Source: Prorocentrum cordatum
Taxonomy: Eukaryota; Sar; Dinophyceae; Prorocentrales; Prorocentraceae
Length of the DNA: 64,000 nucleotides
NCBI GenBank assembly: GCA_963575745.1
Contig: CAUYUJ010011570.1
Coordinates: forward strand, 41,001-105,000
Direction of reading: 5' to 3'
The notes below the pieces were generated by a model. It was not told where the DNA came from. It saw nothing but the letters and a program-made list of their open reading frames with translations, and made no database searches. This document shows, one piece after another, positions 53,874 to 60,717 of this stretch (position 1 is the first letter of the stretch; each line of letters opens with the position of its first letter). The position numbers and the translations under genes are program-made.

Positions 53874-53894
53874 CTTGAGCCAAAATGGCTACGG
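53874..53894 (-). other. Spliced-leader (DinoSL) relic at the LINE 5' end
   Basis: Exact match to the 21-nt dinoflagellate leader core in minus orientation (begins CCGTAGCCATTTT, ends GGCTCAAG), 160 nt upstream of the ORF1-like ATG. It is not followed by a GT splice donor or an SL RNA body, so it is not an SL RNA gene. Confidence 0.92.
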
Positions 53895-54157
53895 AGCAAT
53901 GTGGTGCAGTATTCGTGGTGCAGGCGGTGTGGTGCAAGCTATGTGGAGCAATACATGTGCTGTGAGCTATATGATGCAGGTCTACGTGCAGTATGTGCGC
54001 TGCAAGCTATGCGGTGCAATCTGCGTGGTGCAATCTCTGTGGTGTAAGCTATTTGGTGCAAGCTGTGATACGCACTGTGTGTGGCTAAGGCGATGCTATA
54101 TAAAATCTGTGGTGCAAGCTACGTGGTGCAACCTATGTAGTGCAGTATTTGCTGCCT
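53895..54157. repeat. 14-bp GTGGTGCAAGCTAT minisatellite, locus 4
   Basis: GTGGTGCAGTATTC, GTGGTGCAAGCTAT, GCGGTGCAATCTGC and similar units, about 17 copies, directly abutting the spliced leader. Confidence 0.9.
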
Positions 54158-54297
54158 AACGTACGTGGTGCCAACACATCGCGATCAATACGAATATAGG
54201 AAAAGGCAGAGAGATAGAGAGGGGGAGAGAGAGACACAGCGACAGAGACAGAGAGGCGGGTTGCATCCATCTTGGCATCACGGGCTCACATCAGGAG

Positions 54298-54918
54298 TCA
54301 CGGGGTCACTTCTTGGGGCCGCTCATCCTTCAAAAGGATATTCGTGGGGTCATCCTGGTGCCATGGTGTCGGATTGGGGCCATGGTATTTCGATCGGGTC
54401 ATGAAGTCATCATGCACTCTAACGGGCGTGTCGGGCCGAGGGGTCGAGCGGACGCGCACGGGGATGGGACGGGGCAATGACGGCGGCAGTGGGGACCAGA
54501 ACAACGGAACGGACGACGACGTGAAAAACAACGAGAAGGCAATGAGGATGACCACGAGAACAAAAATGCCACCGCCGAAGACTATGGGAACAACGACGAC
54601 GACCGTGAGGGCATGGTCTGTCCACTCTGACCCCATGCCATGGCTGTCCAGGGGCTGCGCTTGTCCGCAGATTGACCGTCCTGTACTGCACGGTCGAGCC
54701 GATCCGAATCGAACCCCATCCATGGCAAAGGGAGGCCGCCAGATGTCTGCGGTCAGACCTGTGCACTTTACACGCAGACGCCCGCACACGCCGTCGAACC
54801 TGTCGAGGCGTGAAGCGTTCCACCTCCTCCTTCCCCCGCCTCCTGGGCATCGGTGTTTGGTTTGGGCGGCGCATCTTTTTTGTCCACCGGTTAGGGCGGG
54901 TGCAGGGCAGGGCGGCAC
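54298..54918 (-). CDS. Possible small single-pass membrane protein, unrecognised
   Basis: A 206-codon frame with one strong hydrophobic segment near the middle (ALTVVVVVPIVFGGGIF followed by VLVVILIAFSLFF) flanked by polar and proline-rich stretches. This would be one transmembrane helix. The N-terminal half has several Cys and basic residues. No family was recognised. The frame lies on the same strand as the confident genes to its right. Overlapping alternative frames exist (54419-54874 minus), so this is tentative. Confidence 0.3.
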   Translation of the reverse strand: MPPCPAPALTGGQKRCAAQTKHRCPGGGGRRRWNASRLDRFDGVCGRLRVKCTGLTADIWRPPFAMDGVRFGSARPCSTGRSICGQAQPLDSHGMGSEWTDHALTVVVVVPIVFGGGIFVLVVILIAFSLFFTSSSVPLFWSPLPPSLPRPIPVRVRSTPRPDTPVRVHDDFMTRSKYHGPNPTPWHQDDPTNILLKDERPQEVTP

Positions 54919-54950
54919 TTCATATTATACCGAAAACCATCCGTAGGTGA

Positions 54951-55399
54951 CTATATTTCACCCTTGTGGCACTCAGGCTGTCCCAGACGGCGCTGTGACT
55001 TCGGAGAGCCCACTGGCCTGTTCGGTCCTATCCTGTTCGTCCTCCTCCTCCTCCTCCTCCTCCTCCGCCTCCTCCTCCTCCTCCTCCTCCTCCTCCTCCT
55101 CCTCCCCAAGGGGGCCCCAGAAGGTCTGAATCGGACCCGAAACGCCAGAGGGCATCGGTCCTCACAAACCGAGATTTGCCCAGGGCGCCAGAACCCGCAC
55201 ATCTTCATCTTGAAGAACCCGTTCGTCGCCCGCAACTGCACCTCGCTGTGGGCGTACCGGCAGGCCGTGTCCGTGCACCGGCCCTCCCTGGCGAAGGTCC
55301 TACACATGCTGGTGTTCGTCAGGTCGGGTTTGTGGCGTATCTCCTGTGGGTCGTGGGCGTACGCGCACCTCGGGCGGGCAACAAGAGTTGTGTTGTCCT
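54951..55399 (-). CDS. CCCH-type zinc-finger protein exon
   Basis: The frame, open from about 55399 after a TGA, reads RPRCAYAHDPQEIRHKPDLT and then NTSMCRTFAREGRC, TDTACRYAHSEVQLRAT, FFKMKMCGFW and CEDRC. This is the tandem CCCH layout (Cys-x8-Cys-x4-Cys-x3-His in the complete finger) with the LRxxPDLxKTxMC linker seen in plant, protist and dinoflagellate RNA-binding zinc-finger proteins. The first finger is cut at its N-terminus, so an upstream exon or a break is expected near 55390. The third finger lacks the final CxxxH. After it, a (GGA)n microsatellite (55040-55110) gives poly-Arg, so the true C-terminus is uncertain. The likely role is RNA binding; partner unknown. Confidence 0.6.
55035..55110. 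repeat. (CTC)n microsatellite in or beside the CCCH exon
   Basis: CTCCTC triplets with one CGC. It reads as poly-Arg in the CCCH frame. Confidence 0.95.
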
Positions 55400-55990
55400 C
55401 TCAACGTTCATACACCTTCCACGTGGGATATAACTGTTACTATCCCGTCCAAACAACTGTAGGAAATCACGAACGGCCCGGTCCACCCCTGCCAATGGAA
55501 AAAGGACCTGCGCAAAAGGGAAAGAAGCAGGCGGAGGAAAACACGGGGACAACAATTCCGGGGGGGGCAACAACAGCACGAACGCCCAACCCCCCGAAGG
55601 CACGACGGGGAAACGCACGGCATGTGAACATCGCGATGACGTCGGCATGTGTTCCCGGCGCCGCGTGGACCATTCACCCTAAAACGATCGCGACACTCCG
55701 ATAATAATAAACGAACGATCGCCCTGGGATAATTGGCGGCATGCAACCGCGCACGCCCGCGCCGGGATCGTCGTCGCGTCAACGCGGCGCGAACTTGGTG
55801 CACCGGGAAAGAAACAGCTGAGCGGACAGGGTGGAAACTGCCGGAAGGGAAGGTCCCCAACATTCGATCACGACGTCGGGGGGGGGGGGGGAACGCCCTC
55901 GACCCCCATCGCACGGACCCGCCGCCGTGGCGCTGGCACAAGAAGGATTGCCCTCGGGTCCCAAACCGTCACAATATGATGCGTTCCCCA
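55400..55990. other. No gene recognised
   Basis: Minus-strand frames 55319-55648 and 55408-55941 are open but lack recognisable motifs. The segment could hold the 5' part of the CCCH gene or an intergenic spacer. Confidence 0.3.
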
Positions 55991-56004
55991 AACAACGCTT
56001 GCAT

Positions 56005-56205
56005 TTAGAATTTCGTGCAGGACCTCCGCAAGGGCACCAAGTGGGTGCGCCGGGGTGTTCGGCATGCGCCCGCCCGTGGGCACCCCGCAATAGTTTGGCG
56101 TGCCGAAATTTCGTGCGGTGCCCGCCCGCGGGCGCTCGTGTGCGCCTGGTGCGTTGGGTGGGTGCGCTTGGTCCCCGCCCGTGGGGACCCTGCGAACCCG
56201 GCCAG
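56005..56205. repeat. ~99-bp tandem duplication downstream of the Pif1-like gene
   Basis: AATTTCGTGC starts at 56008 and 56107; both units hold a GTGGGTGCGC and a GCCCGCCCGTGGG segment. It lies where the C-terminus of the helicase frame ceases to look conserved. Confidence 0.6.
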
Positions 56206-56499
56206 CGTTTCTCTCCGAAAAAGACGGGGGTCAGCGGGCATTGGGCCTGGTGAATGCGGCAATGGCACTTGCACTTTCGCTTGCTCTTCTGCAGCGCTTT
56301 GCGCAGGTGGCGCACTCGTTCGTCGATGTCAGCGACGCACCCCTTGCACTGTAGCTTCTTGCGATTGTGATGCTTGTGGTTGTCCAGTAGCGTTTGGTTG
56401 AACTTACGGGCGCCGAACCTGCAAGAGCACCTCTGGCACGTGTACGTCTCCAGGTCAGACGGGTCGAATCCAAGCGCATGGCATGCTTTGCAGACCAAA
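56180..56499 (-). pseudogene. Displaced C-terminal Cys-rich tail of the Pif1-like helicase
   Basis: In the frame starting near 56500: TTLVCKACHALGFDPSDLET, YTCQRCSCRFGARKF, HHNRKKLQCKGC, CKCHCRIHQAQCPLTP and FFGEKRWPG. The CxxC pairs and the C-x-C-x(4-6)-C-x-LTP...RW ending match the Cys-rich tails I recall on dinoflagellate Pif1-like proteins. It follows the main frame after a one-base shift around 56500-56515 (near a CCCC run). The main frame's own last 90 or so residues are therefore a shadow. The break may be a real mutation, a tiny intron or a sequencing error. Confidence 0.6.
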
Positions 56500-58624
56500 G
56501 TTGTGCCCCGAGAAGACGCGTGATGCCTGCCCTGCGTTCAGACTTCGACCAGTACTTCAGCTCATAAGCCGTCGTACATTTCCCGCACCGCAGCTTCGTC
56601 TGACAGTCCAGGCAGACCAAGCGGGACTTCTCTTGCCTCTTCGCGTTGTGCAACACGTTTTTGTCGAACGCCAGGCTGCCCAACTGCTCCATGCAATCTT
56701 CGCGCTGGTGCTCGTCGTACTTGCCGGGCGCGAACCCTCGATCTGCGCGGCCCGGGCACGCGAGGTCTCGATCGGAATGCCGATGGTGCTTCATAATTTG
56801 CGCGCCCCACGCGCCTGCATCAAAAACTTCTTTGCAAGCAGAGCACCCGTGGCTTTGCGGGGTGAGGCTCTTCTTCCAGTCATCACGTTCCACACACCGC
56901 TTGCATAGTGAATCGTCTGGCGGGCGTGTCCTTGCAGCGATTCCATCGGGCATTATCTGGGAAGCCTCGGCCGCCCGCGCAGCCCGAGAAGGCATTGCGC
57001 CGACCTCGCGCGCGCAGTCCATGCATCTCGCCCACCTCCCCTGCGACGCGTACTCCTCGTAGAAGTCGGCGGCTGGTTTCGTGCCGAAGTCGCGGGCGTC
57101 GAGCATGTAATCCTGCTTCCCTGTGAGGTAGCAGCAAGCGCACAGGTGCTTCCTCGCCGCGGGGTCCATCTTCTCCGATTCAGCGGCCTCGTCATCAAGC
57201 GTACTCCATTCATGGATCGCCTCGTCTCCAATGATCTGGCCGGACAGCTTCCGCATCAGTCGCTCGGGCCCCACTGGGCTGCCGAGGCCGAACAGCAAGG
57301 TCGAGAACGGCTGCATGACGGAGATGTTTAGCAATCGCTTCACTCTGGACAAGCATGCGCAGGCAGCAATCTGAGCTGTCATGGACGCCCTGCTGGACCC
57401 ATGCTGCAGGTCCGCGAATGCCGCTTCCAACGTCGCCCCCTGGATCATGTGAGCGGCGGAGGCGAAGTCGGGGAGAATCCAGAAGCCCGTGCGCCGAGCT
57501 TCGATGCCCGTGTGCTCATTGACTTTCCAGGTCCTGGATCTCCGCTTCAACGGGTACACGCCCGTCGGCAGCTTCCCTATGCTCCACTGTGCTTCTGGGA
57601 AACGTATATAGATAACCCAGGGCAACCTATCCAGGATGCACTCGTCATCGATCTCCTGTGGCGTGCATTCAGGAGCCATGGTCCATCCGTAAATCACTCC
57701 CTCCCGGTGTCTGTACAGCTGTCTGTTTCGATCGACGTTGTCCGTCAACCGAATTGGCATGCCTTTGGCCAATGGGTAGATGCTGGGAATGTTGCCCGTC
57801 TCCTGGTCGTGCCTTTTCAGCCAGGAGAACAACTTCTCGTCCAATTTCTCCCGCGGCAGATCGCGATCTCCTGGATGCAACGGCACATCTCGAGCGTAGC
57901 ACCACGAGAGCTGAACGTTCTTCTGCTTCGCAAACTCCCTCGCGCGCACGTTCGTCGCGAAGTACCTGGGCACGTTGAAAGTGTACAGAGCTGGCGCGCC
58001 GCTGAATGGGTTCATGCGAAGCTCTGGCGCCAGCGAGTCGGTGTCGGTCAGCACCCTGTGTCTCTTGCCTCGCTCCGCACGGCACTCCGCGCACTCGCCC
58101 TCTGGCGACTTGAGCAGCGCCGCCATGTCGGCGCACCCTCCCGAGAAGCGCTCTTTCCAAGTGTTGCGATACGGGCCAAGTACTGGGTCGTTCACCACGT
58201 CGTCGTTGCAACCGCACTTACCAGCGCACGGGGATGTCAACGTCGGGAGCCCGTGGAAGGAGCTGTAGTCCTCCATGCTCAGGTTTCCAACTCTGCACTG
58301 GCCCAGAAACGAGTTGCACCATTCATCGTCGCACCTCATCAATTCGGTCAACTGCCAGAAAGATCGCACGCTGTCGACGCCGTCCTGCCAGAAAAGCTCC
58401 AACGCGCGGCGCGCGCACCCTGCCGGCACGCCCAGCGGGTTGGATGCCAGGAAGGTGCCCGTCACGGGGTGCAGCTGCCAAAAATCAGCGCACATGACAA
58501 CGTTCACTCCCCCGAGGGCGCGCTGCGACTCCCCCGTCCTCTTCTTGCACGTGCCCCTCACCCGGACAGCGGCACTTACCACTCGTTCCAGGGTGCCCAG
58601 CAGCTCCGCTGACATCATGCTCAC
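56500..58624 (-). CDS. Pif1-family DNA helicase, C-terminal exon with Cys-rich domain
   Basis: It starts after the acceptor TCCAG at 58625 with VSMMSAELLGTLERVV, the second half of helicase motif II. ALGGVNVVMCADFWQLHPV is motif III (GDxxQLPPV in canonical Pif1, here ADFWQLHPV). GMPIRLTDNVDRNRQLYRHR is the usual G-P-hydrophobic-R-L-x-x-N segment, AAHMIQGATLEAAF is motif V (HKxQGxT), and ACLSRVKRLLNISV is motif VI (A-L-S-R). Residues after about 480 form a Cys-rich tail with pairs at CACC, CMDC, CKRC, CSAC, CLDC and CGKC, probably zinc-binding. Pif1 enzymes unwind DNA 5' to 3' using ATP; large copy numbers occur in protists and mobile elements. Motif III and V substitutions make activity uncertain. 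Confidence 0.75.
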
Positions 58625-59086
58625 CTGGACATAATGCATACGGAACATGTCTCGTAGTCTTTGTGGGCTGAGCTATGCTCATCGCCTCCACCGTCCATGC
58701 AGGCATGGAACCGCATGGGGTGCACTAGAGGGTTACCAGATTTTCCACGCGGGCGCCTTTACATGAGACGAGGAGCCCGAACGACTCACACCACGAGAAG
58801 CCCGAACGACTCACACCAGGACGAGGGGCCCGGACGACTCCCACGACCAAGAACTCGAACGACTCACACCAGGAGGAGGGGCACGAACAACTCACAAGGA
58901 CGAGGGCTCCAGCGACTCACATCACGAGGGGCCCGAACGCCTCACGCCAGGACGAGCGGCCCGAACGACTCGCACAACGAGGAGCCCGAACCACTCACAC
59001 CAGGAGGAGGGGCCCCAACGACTCACACCACGAGGAGCCCGAACGACTCACACCACGAGGAGTTACCCGTTCGGTGCCCTCGAAAC
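58625..59086 (-). other. Intron of the Pif1-like gene, filled by a minisatellite
   Basis: Donor GTTTCG after codon GGG (59087-59089) and acceptor TCCAG give a phase-0 GT-AG intron of 462 nt and join FTIDG to VSMMSAELL. 58765-59062 holds 11 units of 25-28 bp with CCGAACGACTCACACCACGA as core. If the splice were shifted to restore the usual motif II glutamate (IDE), the intron would have a non-canonical end, which dinoflagellates do use at times. Confidence 0.6.
58765..59062. repeat. 25-28-bp minisatellite within the intron
   Basis: Eleven units of CCGAACGACTCACACCACGA plus a variable GGAGC/GGACGAGG part. The period varies, so it does not keep a reading frame. Confidence 0.95.
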
Positions 59087-59716
59087 CCCGTCGATGGTGA
59101 ACACGCGCAGGGCTCCGCACTTCATGGACTGCTTGCGCCTGTCGCCCGTGGCATTCCCGTCGTCGTTCCGCGCAGGAATGCCGCTCCAGTGGTGCACCGT
59201 GTGGCCGTTGATCTGCGCCGCCATGGCATTTTGAAACGCCAAGCACACGAACTGAACGCCGTGCTCCCAACCGAGACCTTCTTCCATTAAATACCGCATC
59301 CAGCCGATGACGGCACTTTTCCCGGTGCCCGGAAATCCGTGCACTACGTCCAGCAGGGGCTCCCCGGAATTCTGGTTCACGTTGCCCTGTTGCTTCTCCA
59401 GCCACTCAATCTTCAAACGTCGAACGAAGTGCTCGAGAAACTGGCGCTGTTTCTCGTTCGGGATCTTCGAGCTCGCCAAGATGGCGTCGGCGTCGTAGGC
59501 GTCGCCATTCACGTTCTCGTTGTCGTCGTCGTTGTTGTCGTGACGACGTCGTCGTCGAGTCGTCGTCGTCGTCGTCGTCGTCCTCCGCGTCGGCGTCATC
59601 GTCGTCGTCGTCATCGTCGTCGTCGTCGTCGAGCGGTCATCGTCGTCGTCGTCGTCGTCGTGGTCGTCGTCGTCGCCAACGACGTTTTCAACGTCGTCGC
59701 CGTCGGCGTCCTCCAC
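59087..59716 (-). CDS. Pif1-family DNA helicase, N-terminal exon
   Basis: NEKQRQFLEHFVRRLKIEWL leads to LLDVVHGFPGTGKSAVIGWM, an intact Walker A (GFPGTGKS). Then come QFVCLAFQNAMAAQINGHTV with HHWSGI, the motif Ia region (APTGxAA and GxTxH in canonical Pif1), and ALRVFTIDG at the exon end, which is motif II up to the intron. The 5' part is a (GAC)n/(ACG)n microsatellite (about 59520-59690) that reads as Asp/Thr/Arg tracts in this frame, so the true exon start is unclear. A stop lies in frame at about 59720. It shares the strand with the next helicase upstream. Confidence 0.7.
59520..59695. repeat. (GTC)n microsatellite at the 5' side of the Pif1-like exon
   Basis: GTCGTCGTC runs with GTT and GGC interruptions. 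Confidence 0.92.
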
Positions 59717-59784
59717 CGATTATCACTGCCACGCACCAAAACCGCTCCTGCTTCGGCAACTTCCGTAGCAGAAAGACTGGGGAT

Positions 59785-60069
59785 CTAAGCGCCCACGCCG
59801 AGCAAGTCCTTCACATCTGCTTCATGAAGATCTTGCAGAGATGCTAACTCGATGCCTACCAGGTCGGCGTGCGTGGCCCTTTCGGCCATTCCAGTGCGCC
59901 CCTGCGCCTCGACATCGGACGTAAACGCGTCACTTAATGCACCAACGCCGAGCCACGTCTCCTCAGTCAGTTTGCGGAACTCCTGAACGGGTGATTGCGT
60001 CGCAGATGTGAATTCAGATGTAGACTCGCTTGGCTCGGTCTCGTCGGAGATCACCAACGCGGAGTCCAA
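59785..60069 (-). CDS. Unrecognised acidic coding-like frame
   Basis: 94 codons rich in Glu, Ser, Thr and Ala (SDETEPSESTSEFTSATQ, then FRKLTEETWLGVGALSDAFT, ADLVGIELASLQDLHEADVK). Composition and codon pattern look coding. There is no ATG at its start and no known domain. It may be an exon of the frame upstream (60106-60717), with an intron across 60070-60105, or of the Pif1-like gene downstream. Confidence 0.35.
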   Translation of the reverse strand: MDSALVISDETEPSESTSEFTSATQSPVQEFRKLTEETWLGVGALSDAFTSDVEAQGRTGMAERATHADLVGIELASLQDLHEADVKDLLGVGA

Positions 60070-60105
60070 GGGGCCTACCGAATTGTTGCACGCGAGGCCC
60101 GCAAT

Positions 60106-60717
60106 TCACACCGCTGAATACACCAAAGCCGCCCACTTCCAGCTCTTGCAGATAACTACGATGCCGCCCAAGAGGAAAGACTGCTCGTGGTCCACTGCCC
60201 CTCCGCCAACATACATGTAGACGACGCTCTTGCCCTTGTCCTTGATGGCTGTGGCTATGCGTCCGGACTGGCAGGCCTTGTTGAACCAAAGGTCCCCGTC
60301 TTCTTCTATGGCCAGCATTTTATGCAGTTCTCTGCTCACACGCGCATGCAACACGAGGTCTTTCTCCAGCACGAACGACAGAAACCAGGCCAGGCTGCAG
60401 AGTGCTGTTATAGCGCTCTCGACCTCCAGACCAGCGTGAGCATGAAGGAATGGGAAGCAGAGGCGCGTCACGCCTTTGCCTGCTTCGGAGCTCACCTCTG
60501 CGGTGGCGCAAGGCAGCAACAAATGGCCGAACGTCAAGGCTGGCATCCAATTCATCAAGTCCACATCGCATCTCACCTTGTCGTGCATCTCCTGCATGTC
60601 CCATCGCTCAGCTGCCGCTCCATGGCCCAAATCCCGAAGCGACCTGGTGGGCTCGCGCACGAATTGCGCCAGAGAGGTGCCTACGCCAGCTGCTTGCGCT
60701 AGAACATCATCGAAGGA
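60106..60717 (-). CDS. Unrecognised open frame directly behind the stop of the UPF1-like ORF
   Basis: 204 codons open in the same frame as the preceding ORF, separated from it only by the TAA at 60718-60720. It begins SFDDVLAQAAGVGTSLAQFV. Later segments include RWDMQEMHDKVRCDVDLMNW, a hydrophobic stretch (ITALCSLAWFLSFVLEKDLV) and VVYMYVGGGAVDHEQSFLLG. Composition is protein-like, unlike the low-complexity frames elsewhere in the window. It is either a second cistron, an alternative exon, or the end of a longer protein cut by a nonsense mutation. Confidence 0.4.
   Translation of the reverse strand, partial: SFDDVLAQAAGVGTSLAQFVREPTRSLRDLGHGAAAERWDMQEMHDKVRCDVDLMNWMPALTFGHLLLPCATAEVSSEAGKGVTRLCFPFLHAHAGLEVESAITALCSLAWFLSFVLEKDLVLHARVSRELHKMLAIEEDGDLWFNKACQSGRIATAIKDKGKSVVYMYVGGGAVDHEQSFLLGGIVVICKSWKWAALVYSAV

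Larger units (their letters stand above)
48197..53894 (-). mobile_element. Non-LTR retrotransposon (endonuclease + RT LINE), broken, with spliced leader at 5' end
   Basis: Minus-strand order: spliced leader (53874-53894), 160-nt 5' UTR, ORF1-like region from ATG 53713, AP-endonuclease-like domain (52500-51510), reverse transcriptase N-terminal part (51308-50885), a ~1.5-kb tandem-repeat insert, and RT palm and thumb (49300-48340). The reading frame changes at least four times and there are stops, so it cannot make a working polyprotein in one piece. The clean 5' end at the leader implies a full-length copy made from a trans-spliced transcript. The flank beyond 53894 is a 14-bp minisatellite. 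Confidence 0.75.

Noticed and set aside
56440-56475. GGGTCGAATCC as a tRNA T-arm
   Set aside because: No acceptor, D or anticodon arms pair around it, and it lies inside the Cys-rich helicase tail.
57401-58612. 403-codon plus-strand frame
   Set aside because: It is the antisense shadow of the Pif1-like helicase exon, which has recognisable motifs on the other strand.
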